64,000 nucleotides of DNA from RUG369 sp050949645 (GTDB taxonomy: Bacteria; Planctomycetota; Planctomycetia; Pirellulales; Thermoguttaceae): NCBI GenBank assembly GCA_050949645.1, contig JBMNGC010000001.1, forward strand, positions 310,001 through 374,000. Direction: 5' to 3'. Under the pieces are notes generated by a model. It worked only from the letters and a program-made list of their open reading frames with translations, made no database searches and was not told where the DNA came from. Below are positions 42,575 through 52,181 of this stretch, piece by piece. Each line of letters begins with the position of its first letter. Within the stretch, counting starts at the first letter, position 1. A program made the translations under genes and the position numbers.

Positions 42575-43090
42575 ATGGCTGATAACACTCGTGAAAACGG
42601 CGAAATCATCGATAGGACCGTGAATATTCGTCGATGCGCCGCGACAGTAAAAGGCGGTCGTCGGTTTACTTTCACCGCGCTGGTCGTTGTTGGGGATGGC
42701 AAAGGCAAGGTTGCTTGGGGTTACGGCGCAGCGAACGAAGTTCCGCCGTCAATCAACAAGGCGATCCAGGACGGCGTCCGAAAGCTTGCTCCTGTTTCCC
42801 TTGATTTTGCTACCGACCCCGCTACCAACGCGACTAACGGTACGATCCCTCACGCTGTCGAAGGCGTTTATGGAGGAGCGCACGTTAGGCTTCTTCCCGC
42901 CAGCCCAGGAACCGGCGTTATCGCCGGCGGCGCAGTTCGCGCCGTATGCGAAGTTGCTGGCATCACCGATATCCTCACGAAGTCCTTTGGCAGCGCCACC
43001 CCGACGAACCTTGTCAAGGCGACGATCGTCGCGCTCAAAAGCCTTCGTTCCAAGGAAGAAGTTGAAAAACTGCGAGGAGTGAAACTCTGA
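42575..43090 (+). CDS. rpsE: Ribosomal protein S5
   Basis: Small-subunit decoding-fidelity protein. The 171-residue product has RTVNIRRCAATVKGGRRFTFTALVVVGDGKGKVAWGYGAANEV and a C-terminal GTGVIAGGAVRAVCEVAGITDILTKSFGS, canonical S5. ATG 42575 fits; the frame runs upstream into the rplR end without a start signal. The stop overlaps the rplO start, leaving no room for rpmD. Confidence 0.96.
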   Translation: MADNTRENGEIIDRTVNIRRCAATVKGGRRFTFTALVVVGDGKGKVAWGYGAANEVPPSINKAIQDGVRKLAPVSLDFATDPATNATNGTIPHAVEGVYGGAHVRLLPASPGTGVIAGGAVRAVCEVAGITDILTKSFGSATPTNLVKATIVALKSLRSKEEVEKLRGVKL

Positions 43091-43623
43091 TGAATATCCA
43101 TAGTGTAAATCAAGGCGTTTATAAGAAAACTCGCCCCACTCGCGTTGGTCGAGGTCCCGGCTCTGGCAAGGGGAAGACCGCTGGACGCGGTATGAACGGT
43201 CAGCTTTCTCGCTCCGGTACGAGCTTCTCTCCCCTCTTTGAAGGCGGTCAGCTTCCTCTCGCACGTCGCGTTCCGAAGCGCGGTTTCAATAACAAAGCGT
43301 TTGCGGAAGTCGTTGAAAGCGTCCCCCTTAAGAACATCATTCGCAAGTTCGAGGCGCCCGCGGAAATTACTCCTAAAGAACTCGAGGCTAAAGGTCTCAT
43401 TTCCAGCGCTAAGTCCGTCGTTAAACTTATTGGTTCCGACGAGCTTTCTGGCGTCTATAAATTTGAGGTCCACCGCGTTTCCGCCGGCGCAAGAGCTGCT
43501 GTCGAAAAGGCTGGCGGGTCCATTGAAATTCTTCCTGGTAAGAAGCCTGTCCCCAAGAACAAGATGGGGTCTCGTAAGGCGGCGAAATTTGCGAAAAAAA
43601 CGGCTGCGTCCTCAAAAGACTGA
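43090..43623 (+). CDS. rplO: Ribosomal protein L15
   Basis: Late large-subunit assembly protein. The 177-residue product has RVGRGPGSGKGKTAGRGMNGQLSRSG and FEGGQLPLARRVPKRGFNN, canonical. The C-terminus is about 25 residues longer than in E. coli, rich in Lys and Ala. It directly overlaps rpsE by one base and is followed by a strong terminator. Confidence 0.96.
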   Translation: MNIHSVNQGVYKKTRPTRVGRGPGSGKGKTAGRGMNGQLSRSGTSFSPLFEGGQLPLARRVPKRGFNNKAFAEVVESVPLKNIIRKFEAPAEITPKELEAKGLISSAKSVVKLIGSDELSGVYKFEVHRVSAGARAAVEKAGGSIEILPGKKPVPKNKMGSRKAAKFAKKTAASSKD

Positions 43624-43682
43624 AGCAGTCTGACGAAAAACGATATTTTTGTTCTAACTCGATTCATGTCGTTTTAAATGAG

Positions 43683-43725
43683 AATCGTCCGAACCGATAC
43701 TCGATCGGCTCGGACGATTTTTTTT
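43683..43725 (+). terminator. Intrinsic terminator after rplO
   Basis: AATCGTCCGA (43683-43692)/TCGGACGATT (43710-43719) with an inner CCGAT/ATCGG stem, followed by eight T residues. It ends the rplF-rplO unit. Confidence 0.88.
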
Positions 43726-44259
43726 GAATTTATCCAAAACGACGCCTTCATAAGGCGCGTCTGACGGTCGCGCTGAAGTCGAATTCATTCTTTCCATCGA
43801 TATGACGTGCAATTATCTGAAAGTTTTATCTTTTCTCACATTTTATGAATTCGACGTCTTGTCTAAATTTGAAAAACTCCTAGAATGATAAGCCTATTGC
43901 GCCATAGTTTTCGACTTGAGCGTTTCTTCCTGATTTGGTTCACGTATACTGCGTTTGAACGGCGTTTTGGGGGAAAGTTAATCGCTGTCGATAAAGCAAT
44001 TACAAATATTAAGACGTCTAGGCGCTGAGACGCTCAGCGGCTTTCAAACGACGTGGCGGTTTTAACTGCGCGTGTCGCGAGAGCGCCGTCTCAAACAGCG
44101 AGAGGACGGACTCCTTATAGAGGTCAGGCGTACGATAGTTTCGGACTCCTGAACGAGAGCGCGCTGAAATGTAAAAGGTCTGCGATCGTGCTGTCGCGCG
44201 TTTGACGGCAGTTGCGTAGCGCTTTTACTTTTCGCGCTTCTTCACCGGTCGAGGTTTCG
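43726..44259 (+). other. Leader region of secY
   Basis: No gene is seen. It contains the secY promoter (43859-43886) and a CGCTGAG/CTCAGCG hairpin (44023-44039). A 28-codon open frame overlapping the promoter has no ribosome-binding site and is not called. Confidence 0.45.
43859..43886 (+). promoter_or_regulatory. Promoter for secY
   Basis: TTGTCT (43859-43864), 16-base spacer, TAGAAT (43881-43886). It lies after the rplO terminator, so secY has its own unit with a ~365-base leader. Confidence 0.45.
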
Positions 44260-45657
<1,398 letters not shown>

Positions 45658-45670
45658 TTTAATCTAGCGC

Positions 45671-45750
45671 CCTGTTGGAAGCTCTGGTCTTCCAACAGGC
45701 GTCTCCTAACAGCGTCGGACGCCCCTGGCGCCAGGGGCGTCTGTATTTTT
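45671..45750 (+). terminator. Double hairpin after secY, with a 24-base perfect palindrome
   Basis: First hairpin CCTGTTGGAAG (45671-45681)/CTTCCAACAGG (45689-45699). Second, a perfect 24-base palindrome at 45718-45741 with half-site GACGCCCCTGGC, followed by TGTATTTTT. The second is the likelier terminator. Confidence 0.65.
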
Positions 45751-45763
45751 ATGTTCTTTGGTT

Positions 45764-45780
45764 AATGAGCTTAGCTCATT
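45764..45780 (+). other. Short inverted repeat upstream of adk
   Basis: AATGAGC/GCTCATT with a three-base spacer. It lies between the secY terminator and adk and could be an operator or RNA hairpin. Confidence 0.3.
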
Positions 45781-45871
45781 TGGCGCCGCTGCAAGTCGGC
45801 AAGTTGCGTTTCAACAGTAACGCTACCTCTTATAAACCTTCAAAAGGCGGCTTTTTCTAGGAAGAAATATA

Positions 45872-46423
45872 ATGCGAGTTGTGTTCTTAGGTCCTCCGGG
45901 AGCGGGCAAGGGTACTCAGGCAGAAAATATCGTTCGAGATTACGGACTTTTTCATCTTTCGACGGGCGACGCTCTCCGCGCCGCCGTTAAAGCCCAGACT
46001 CCGATCGGAATCGAAGCCGACAAATACATGAAGTCGGGCGCTCTCGTCCCCGACGACGTTGTGATCGGCGTGGTTGTCGAACGGCTCGACGAGGCGACGA
46101 GCGGCTGCCTTCTCGACGGATTTCCGCGTACGATAGCGCAGGCTGAAGCGCTCGATAAGATTCTTGCCGAGAAGAAGGCGCCACTTGACCTCGTTTTAGA
46201 ACTCACGGTTCCAGAAGATGAACTCTTCAAGCGTCTCGCTTCTCGCGGGCGTGCCGACGACAACCCCGAGGTCATCAAACAGCGCCTCGTCGCGTACCAC
46301 TCGCAGACCGAGCCCCTTTCCGGCTACTACTCCAAGGCGGGCATTCTTCGAAAGGTCGACGGACGTGGAACAATAGAAGAGGTTTACGAACGCGTTCGAA
46401 AGATCCTTGACGAATACAAGTAA
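45872..46423 (+). CDS. adk: Adenylate kinase (short-lid type)
   Basis: Interconverts AMP and ATP with two ADP. The 183-residue product has P-loop FLGPPGAGKGTQAE, the AMP-binding HLSTGDALRAAV and LLDGFPRTIAQAEALD, and a short lid (SRGRADDNPEVIKQRL) with no zinc-binding insert. AGGAAG precedes ATG 45872. Position after secY is classic. Confidence 0.96.
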   Translation: MRVVFLGPPGAGKGTQAENIVRDYGLFHLSTGDALRAAVKAQTPIGIEADKYMKSGALVPDDVVIGVVVERLDEATSGCLLDGFPRTIAQAEALDKILAEKKAPLDLVLELTVPEDELFKRLASRGRADDNPEVIKQRLVAYHSQTEPLSGYYSKAGILRKVDGRGTIEEVYERVRKILDEYK

Positions 46424-46441
46424 ACGTCGGTTAGCCGTCTC

Positions 46442-46487
46442 CAACTTGAGCTGCGCGCCGGCGCAGCTGTCAAGTTGACGATTTTTT
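46442..46487 (+). terminator. Intrinsic terminator after adk
   Basis: CAACTTG-AGCTGCGC (46442-46456) pairs with GCGCAGCT-gt-CAAGTTG (46461-46477), a 15-base-pair stem with one bulge, then TTTTTT (46482-46487). Confidence 0.85.
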
Positions 46488-46635
46488 ACACAGCGCTCGC
46501 GCGATTCTATTTGTTTCAACTGCGTACGCTCGAATATCGAGCACCGCGCGCTGCCTCATGGCGGATGCGGCCCACGGAGCGCGTTTGCTCAACGACTGCT
46601 TGACGAGGGGTTGATTTTCCGAAAGGCGTTTGAAG

Positions 46636-47466
46636 ATGATTCCGCTTAAGACTGAAAAAGATATTTTGAAAATGCGAAAAGCGGGGCTGCTTACCTGGTC
46701 GGCCCACGAGCTTGTTCGCAGGATCATTCGTGTCGGTATGACGACAGCAGAGCTTGATGCAGAAGTCGAGAAGCTCTTTGAGCGCAATTACGCCGTCGGA
46801 ATGTTCAAAGGAGTTCCGGGTCGCGTACCGTTTCCTGCGGTCACGTGCATTTCGATCAACGAGCAGATCGTTCACGGGATTCCTGGCGATCGTAAGATCA
46901 AAGACGGCGATATCGTGAGCGTTGACCTTGGATGCAAAATCGACGGTTGGTGCGGTGATTCCGCATACTCTAACCTTGTCGGAAATGTTTCAGAAGAAGC
47001 CAAAAAGGTCGTTAAAGTTACTCGCGATACGCTCTGGCTTGCAATCGATCTTCTTCGAACGGCGAAATACTGGAGCGAAGTGGCACAGAAAATGGCGGAG
47101 CATGTCCGTCATGCTGGATTTTCCGTTGTTGAGTCGTTCGTAGGTCATGGCATTGGTCGAACGATGCACGAGGCGCCTCAAGTTCCAAACTTCGTCTATC
47201 CTGAGTTTGTCCGCTACGAGGATTTCCAGATCAAGCCGGGTCTAACGATCGCGATTGAGCCGATGGTTAACGTCGGCAAGAAGGGCGTAAAACAGCTTAA
47301 TGATTTCTGGACGATCGTCACGGAGGACGGCAGTTTGAGCGCGCATGAGGAGCATACGATTGGCGTTCTCAAAACGGGACCAATCGTACTCACCGGTCCG
47401 CCAGAGACTGAAGAAGAAAAGAAACAGGTCGAAATGTTCTTTGATCGTTATGAACGTAATAAATGA
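46636..47466 (+). CDS. map: Methionine aminopeptidase, type I
   Basis: Removes the initiator methionine from new proteins with a two-metal centre. The 276-residue product has the N-terminal ILKMRKAGLLTWSAHELV helix, Asp ligands in VSVDLGCKIDGWCGDSA, His in SFVGHGIGRTMHEAPQVPNF, Glu in IAIEPMVNVG and the last Glu in SAHEEHTI. ATG 46636 has GAAAGG nine bases upstream; the TTG at 46630 is too close. The C-terminus carries ~25 extra residues after VLKTGP. Confidence 0.95.
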   Translation: MIPLKTEKDILKMRKAGLLTWSAHELVRRIIRVGMTTAELDAEVEKLFERNYAVGMFKGVPGRVPFPAVTCISINEQIVHGIPGDRKIKDGDIVSVDLGCKIDGWCGDSAYSNLVGNVSEEAKKVVKVTRDTLWLAIDLLRTAKYWSEVAQKMAEHVRHAGFSVVESFVGHGIGRTMHEAPQVPNFVYPEFVRYEDFQIKPGLTIAIEPMVNVGKKGVKQLNDFWTIVTEDGSLSAHEEHTIGVLKTGPIVLTGPPETEEEKKQVEMFFDRYERNK

Positions 47467-47530
47467 TCGTCGTGGGTTGCGAAAATATAAAAAAGATAAG
47501 ATGAAATTTGATGAAAATCAACGCAACCCC

Positions 47531-47558
47531 TTGCGGAATCAATTCCGCATGATAAAAT
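47531..47558 (+). promoter_or_regulatory. Promoter for rpmJ-rplQ with overlapping inverted repeat
   Basis: TTGCGG (47531-47536), 16-base spacer, TAAAAT (47553-47558). A perfect inverted repeat TGCGGAAT-CA-ATTCCGCA (47532-47549) covers the -35 box and spacer, a typical repressor-site placement. Transcription would start near 47565, 75 bases before rpmJ. No infA gene lies in this gap. Confidence 0.45.
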
Positions 47559-47640
47559 CTCCATAATTCGGGTAGTTTCGGAACTAGCGCGATCTGCGCT
47601 TGATCCCTCGAACCTGATTTCAAGGTAAGGAACGTATATT

Positions 47641-47754
47641 ATGAAAGTTCGAGCTAGCATTAAACGAATTTGCGAAAATTGCAAAGTCGTGAAACGTAAG
47701 GGCAGAGTCTACGTTATTTGCGTCAATCCACGGCACAAGCAGCGTCAGGGCTGA
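47641..47754 (+). CDS. rpmJ: Ribosomal protein L36, zinc type
   Basis: Very small large-subunit protein, 37 residues: MKVRASIKRICENCKVVKR..., ending NPRHKQRQG. The zinc ligands Cys-x2-Cys, Cys and His (CENC ... ICVNPRH) are all present. AAGGTAAGGAACG precedes ATG 47641. It stands before rpsM as usual. Confidence 0.96.
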   Translation: MKVRASIKRICENCKVVKRKGRVYVICVNPRHKQRQG

Positions 47755-47877
47755 TTCATGAGCGGCGAGATGTTGCAGGCGGAAGACAACAAACGGGTAA
47801 TGTTTTAAACGTCTGCGCATTCGCTTGAAGTTCGTGCGTTGTCAAGCGCTCGATAACCACTACTTTAGGAGAAAAAA

Positions 47878-48258
47878 ATGCCTCGTTTATTGGGCGTTGA
47901 TATTCCAAATGATCGTCCGACTGTGGTCTCTCTGACGTATCTGTATGGCGTTGGTCCCAAAATCGCCGCTGAGCTTTGTCACAAGGCAGGCGTTGATCCG
48001 ACCGTACGCGCAAAGGATCTCAAAGAGGAGGAGATTGCCAGGTTGGCTAATCTCCTCGACAATGACTACGAAGTCGAAGGTCAGCTCCGTCGTAAAGTCA
48101 ACCAGAATATTGCCCGTCTTCGTGAAATTGGATGCTATCGCGGCATCCGCCATCGCAAAGGTCTCCCCGTTCGCGGTCAGCGCACTAAAACGAATGCGCG
48201 CACACGCAAGGGTCCAAAAAAGACCGTCGCAGGGAAGAAGGGCGTCAAGGATCGATGA
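47878..48258 (+). CDS. rpsM: Ribosomal protein S13
   Basis: Small-subunit head protein at the subunit bridge. The 126-residue product has LLGVDIPNDRPTVVSLTYLYGVGPKIAAEL, RLREIGCYRGIRHRKGLPVRGQRTKTNARTRKGPKKT, canonical S13. TTTAGGAG precedes ATG 47878. Confidence 0.97.
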   Translation: MPRLLGVDIPNDRPTVVSLTYLYGVGPKIAAELCHKAGVDPTVRAKDLKEEEIARLANLLDNDYEVEGQLRRKVNQNIARLREIGCYRGIRHRKGLPVRGQRTKTNARTRKGPKKTVAGKKGVKDR

Positions 48259-48413
48259 TTTCTTTTTTCTTTTGGGAAGCGGTTTCGACGAGTTTTTCTG
48301 CGTCGACTTAATTTGCGTCCTATGACCCTTCATTCATTTTTTTGGATCAACCGCAGGTAATATTGTTGTTTAGCGGATTGACGCTGAAACGATAGAGGAT
48401 TTGGAGACTGTAA

Positions 48414-48797
48414 ATGGCAAAGGTTTCTAGGAAACGAAGGACCAGGCGGAACGTTGCGAACGGTGTTGTTCATATCAAGGCGAGTTTTAACAACACCTAT
48501 GTGACGATCACCGACATGAAAGGCGACGCCCTTTGCTGGGCGACCGCCGGTACAAGTGGATTCAAAGGCAGTCGTAAGAGCACGCCGTTCGCTGGCCAGA
48601 TGGCTGGCGGTCAGGCAGCCGAGAAGGCCAAGAAGTTCGGTATGAAGGAAGTTGACGTGCGCGTCAAGGGGCCTGGAAGCGGTCGCGATCTGGCGATCTC
48701 AGCGCTCGTTCAGGGCGGTCTTACGGTCAGAACGATCGAAGACGTAACTCCGCTCCCACATAACGGTTGCCGTCCTCCGAAGCGTCGCCGCGTCTGA
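48414..48797 (+). CDS. rpsK: Ribosomal protein S11
   Basis: Platform protein of the small subunit. The 127-residue product has GVVHIKASFNNTYVTITDMKGD, GFKGSRKSTPFAGQMAGG and VKGPGSGRDLAISALVQGGLTVRTIEDVTPLPHNGCRPPKRRRV, canonical. TTGGAG stands before ATG 48414. Confidence 0.98.
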   Translation: MAKVSRKRRTRRNVANGVVHIKASFNNTYVTITDMKGDALCWATAGTSGFKGSRKSTPFAGQMAGGQAAEKAKKFGMKEVDVRVKGPGSGRDLAISALVQGGLTVRTIEDVTPLPHNGCRPPKRRRV

Positions 48798-48912
48798 TAC
48801 GTTGCGCGCTCATGCGTCCGATCTTGTTCGCCCTTTGAAAGAGCGTGCATCGGGCGCGATTGTATAGATAGCAAACAACATACCGAACTTATTAATATTT
48901 TGGAGCAAAACA

Positions 48913-49581
48913 ATGGCTCGAACTTTAGGTCCCGTCTGCAAACGATGCCGCCGCGAAGGCATGAAGCTCTTTTTGAAAGGCTCTCGTTGCGATTCTCCAA
49001 GCTGCCCGTTCCAAAAGTCCGGCGCTAGAAAACCACTCTCACCTGGAATGCATGGTTTCAAGCGTGGTAAGATGACCGAGTACGGCGAACAGCTTCGTGA
49101 AAAGCAAAAGGTTAAAACGTACTATGGCGTTCTCGAAGCGCAGTTCCGACGTTACTACGTAGCCGCCGAGCGCGCTACCGGCAACACGGGTCAGGTGCTC
49201 ATGTCGTTGCTTGAGCGTCGACTTGACAACGTCGTTTATCGTCTCGGATTTGCGGTTTCCCGCGCCCAGGCGCGCCAGCTCATCTCGCATGGCCACATCT
49301 GCGTCAACGGTCGTCGTCTCGACGTCCCTAGTTATCAGACTCGTCCTGGCGACACGATTTCGCTTAAGGTCTACAAGCGCGACGGCGAGAAGTCGAAGCG
49401 TCCCGGCGCGCAGGCGATTGTTGCCTTTGCCGCTGAACACCATAGCGGTCGCAGCGTCCCGGATTTCCTTGTTCTTAATGAAGGCGACGTTCCGAACGGA
49501 ACCGTTCTTCGTGAACCCGTCTTTGACGACGTTTCGTTGCCTGTGAACCCGCAGCTTATCGTCGAACTTTGCTCGAAGTGA
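48913..49581 (+). CDS. rpsD: Ribosomal protein S4
   Basis: Primary 16S-binding assembly protein. The 222-residue product has an N-terminal cysteine cluster (CKRCRREGMKLFLKGSRC...CPF) typical of zinc-binding S4 and the S4 domain RRLDNVVYRLGFAVSRAQARQLISHGHICVNGRRLDVPSYQTRPGD. TTTTGGAGC stands before ATG 48913. Confidence 0.97.
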   Translation: MARTLGPVCKRCRREGMKLFLKGSRCDSPSCPFQKSGARKPLSPGMHGFKRGKMTEYGEQLREKQKVKTYYGVLEAQFRRYYVAAERATGNTGQVLMSLLERRLDNVVYRLGFAVSRAQARQLISHGHICVNGRRLDVPSYQTRPGDTISLKVYKRDGEKSKRPGAQAIVAFAAEHHSGRSVPDFLVLNEGDVPNGTVLREPVFDDVSLPVNPQLIVELCSK

Positions 49582-49704
49582 TCCCGTCGACGTCGGCAAA
49601 CGACTTCGAATCTCCCTGCGAGGCGTCCTTCGCTCGAGGGCTTTCCGTCGTTTGATCATTTCATAATATTGCGTTAAGCACGCCAAATGAGTGGAGCGAA
49701 CTTT

Positions 49705-50736
49705 ATGAGAATCAGATGGAGAGAGCTTGAACTTCCGAATAAAGTAGTAAGCGAAGGGGAACCGACGAGGACGTTTGGCCGGTTTAGTTGCGAACCCTTT
49801 GAACGAGGCTTTGGAATAACGTTAGGCAACAGCCTGCGCAGGGTCCTTCTCTCAAGTCTTGAGGGCAGCGCTGTCACGAAGATGAAGCTTCGCGGAGCTC
49901 AGCACGAGTTTACCTCGCTCGAGGGCGTCCAGGAGGACGTCACTGAGATCGCTTTGAACGTTAAGTCTCTTGTCGTGCGGATTCAAGACGATAAGGAACA
50001 TTCCCTTAAAATCATTAAGGAAGGTCCATGCGTCGTGACAGCGGCCGATATCGCGGTCGACGCACAGGTTGAGGTCATTAATCCCGATCTCGTCATAGCG
50101 CACGTTACCGGCAAAGTTCCTTTCGAATTAGAAATGGTCGTTAAGAACGGTCGCGGTTATGTTCCTGCGATGGAACCGCTGAGCGCGAGCGTTCAAAATA
50201 TCGGTCGTGAAACGGCGTTTAACGAGATTCCTCTTGACGCCGCATTCAGTCCCGTCATCAAGGTTAAGTACGAAGTCGTTGAGACTCGCGTTGTTCAGAA
50301 AACGAACTACGAATGCCTAATCTTGGAAGTCACGACCGACGGATCGGTTTCTCCGGAGATGGCGCTCGTTGAGGCGGCAAAGATTCTCCGCAAGCACCTT
50401 AATCCGTTTATTCAGTACAACCATCCTGACGGGCAGGTCTTCAGCCTTCCCAAGGCTTCTTCGGCGTCTGGCGTCGATCCTGCGCTTGAACAGAAGCTGT
50501 CGATGATGTTGACCGGACTTAAACTTTCTTCGCGTTCTATGAACTGCCTTGAAGCGCGTGGAATCACGACGGTTGGACAACTCGTTACCCAAACAGACGA
50601 CGACTTGCTTGAGATCCGTAATTTTGGCGAGACCTCTCTCAACGAAGTCAAGCACAAGCTTGGCGAATATGGCCTTCGCCTTGGCATGCGAGTTCCAGCT
50701 GTTGGCGGCCCCCCTCAGCCCGGGATATTTAACTGA
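49705..50736 (+). CDS. rpoA: RNA polymerase alpha subunit
   Basis: Assembles the polymerase and contacts upstream promoter DNA and activators. The 343-residue product has the N-terminal dimerisation motif ERGFGITLGNSLRRVLLSSLEGSAVTKMKL and the C-terminal domain LSSRSMNCLEARGITTVGQLVTQTDDDLLEIRNFGETSLNEVKHKLGEYGLRLGM. ATG 49705 (MRIRWRELELP) has GGAG eight bases upstream; ATG 49687 in the same frame has none. Confidence 0.97.
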   Translation: MRIRWRELELPNKVVSEGEPTRTFGRFSCEPFERGFGITLGNSLRRVLLSSLEGSAVTKMKLRGAQHEFTSLEGVQEDVTEIALNVKSLVVRIQDDKEHSLKIIKEGPCVVTAADIAVDAQVEVINPDLVIAHVTGKVPFELEMVVKNGRGYVPAMEPLSASVQNIGRETAFNEIPLDAAFSPVIKVKYEVVETRVVQKTNYECLILEVTTDGSVSPEMALVEAAKILRKHLNPFIQYNHPDGQVFSLPKASSASGVDPALEQKLSMMLTGLKLSSRSMNCLEARGITTVGQLVTQTDDDLLEIRNFGETSLNEVKHKLGEYGLRLGMRVPAVGGPPQPGIFN

Positions 50737-50771
50737 AATCAACGCTAGATAGAAATTAAAGATATAATACC

Positions 50772-51347
50772 ATGCGACATAGAAGAATCGGACGTAAATT
50801 AGGGCGTAATCCGAAGCATCAGCGCGCTCTTCTGCGTAACCTTGCGATTTCCTTGATCTTGACCGAACGCGCAGTAGACGATTACGACTCCCCCGATGAG
50901 GCGCCGAAAAGAGCCGGTCGTATTATTACAACGGTTCCAAAGGCGAAGGAACTTCGTCCCTTCATTGAAAAACTCATCACGAAGGCCGTTCGCGCCCAAG
51001 AATCCATTAACGCCGCCGCAGAGCTCGCTTGCAAAGATGAAAAATACTCTCCAGAGTGGCAAGCCTGGCGCGAAGGCGACGGTTGGAAAGAGTGGTGCAA
51101 AGCGAGCGCTCCCGCGATCGCTGCACGACGACAGGTCTATGCCAAGCTTAATAACCGCGAGGCTGTAACGCTCCTCTTTGACGTTATTGCTCCGCGTTAT
51201 GTCGATCGTCCTGGAGGATACACTCGTATTCTCAAGCTTTCAACCCCGCGACTCGGCGACGCTGGCGCGCAGGCGTTGATCGAATTCGTCGGAGAAGACG
51301 AATTCAGCAACAAGAAGGAATCGCCGGCTATTCCGACTGTCGAATGA
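50772..51347 (+). CDS. rplQ: Ribosomal protein L17 with insertion
   Basis: Large-subunit protein at the exit. The 191-residue product starts MRHRRIGRKLGRNPKHQRALLRNLAISLILTERA and later has VTLLFDVIAPRYVDRPGGYTRILKL, clear L17. It is much longer than the usual ~120-130 because of an insert rich in charged residues and tryptophan (about 85-125) and a tail. rpoA-rplQ order is standard; a terminator follows. Confidence 0.95.
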   Translation: MRHRRIGRKLGRNPKHQRALLRNLAISLILTERAVDDYDSPDEAPKRAGRIITTVPKAKELRPFIEKLITKAVRAQESINAAAELACKDEKYSPEWQAWREGDGWKEWCKASAPAIAARRQVYAKLNNREAVTLLFDVIAPRYVDRPGGYTRILKLSTPRLGDAGAQALIEFVGEDEFSNKKESPAIPTVE

Positions 51348-51408
51348 CCTTCAGAATTGAGCGCGTCGCTCGATCCCACGCGCTCATTCTCTCGTTTCAT
51401 TACCATAG

Positions 51409-51441
51409 ACGACGTCTCGATTTTCGCGACGTCGTTTTTTT
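51409..51441 (+). terminator. Intrinsic terminator after rplQ
   Basis: ACGACGTC (51409-51416)/GACGTCGT (51428-51435) followed by eight T residues (51434-51441). It ends the large ribosomal cluster. Confidence 0.85.
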
Positions 51442-51494
51442 ATGATAATTTTGAACTGCCAAGCGGTTCCCTGACGACCAATTTTGAGCAAACT

Positions 51495-52181
51495 ATGACT
51501 GACGAGGGGCGTTCTTTTAATTATCCAGTCGCGATGAAAGAATTATGCCGCGACGCCTGTCGCCGGCTTCCCACTTTTCGACATATCGACGTGGAAAAAA
51601 TCGGCTTTAGTCTTGGCCGGGCCAATAACCGCGACAGCAGATATGGGAGATGGGCCTGGATTACGCCTTTGTTCTTTGAAGGCGGCGCGCTCGCGACCGC
51701 GGTTGAAAAAAAACGACGTCTTCGTTTCGGAGAAGCTTCAATCAAAGTCGGCTCCGTCGTGAAATACTATAAGTGTCCCGTTGTTCTATCCCCAGATCGC
51801 AAGACAAGGCTCAAGTACCTTTTTTCCATTATGACTCCCAGGTTCTATAATCTTACGGTCGAGGAAAAGCTTGAGACGATTATGCATGAGCTTTATCACA
51901 TAGACGAAACCTTTAATGGCGACGTTCGGCGTTTCCCGGGCCGAAACTGGCAACATGGTTCGAAAAAACGTTACAGCGAGATATGTCTCAATCTAAAAGA
52001 AAAATGGCTTGCGTCTGATCCAGATCCGCGACTATATAACTTCTTACAGTGGAATGAGGAACAACTTTTTGAGCGATACGAATCGATCATTGGTTGGCGG
52101 TATCCTGGTATCAAACTGATTGAAATCACATTTGACGAAGCGGTTAAACTCAATCCTAAATTATCTCACGGCGTGTTGTGA
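51495..52181 (+). CDS. Putative metallopeptidase (HExxH, phage-metallopeptidase-like)
   Basis: Function unknown. The 228-residue product has the zinc-protease motif HELYHIDETFNG (HExxH), preceded by RFYNLTVEEKLETIM, and an N-terminal stretch RRLPTFRHIDVEKIGFSLGRANNRDSRYGRWAWITPLFFEGG similar to a family described as putative phage metallopeptidases (PF18894-like) but also seen in bacterial chromosomes. No signal peptide. The frame is open to 51357, but the rplQ terminator lies inside that part, so ATG 51495 is the more likely start; its ribosome-binding site is weak. There are no phage genes nearby. Confidence 0.7.
   Translation: MTDEGRSFNYPVAMKELCRDACRRLPTFRHIDVEKIGFSLGRANNRDSRYGRWAWITPLFFEGGALATAVEKKRRLRFGEASIKVGSVVKYYKCPVVLSPDRKTRLKYLFSIMTPRFYNLTVEEKLETIMHELYHIDETFNGDVRRFPGRNWQHGSKKRYSEICLNLKEKWLASDPDPRLYNFLQWNEEQLFERYESIIGWRYPGIKLIEITFDEAVKLNPKLSHGVL

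Noticed and set aside
47467..47640. Possible infA between map and rpmJ
   Set aside because: No frame encodes an IF1-like OB fold; the gap holds a promoter and inverted repeat instead.
51357..51494. N-terminal extension of the metallopeptidase
   Set aside because: It contains the intrinsic terminator of rplQ and has no start signal.
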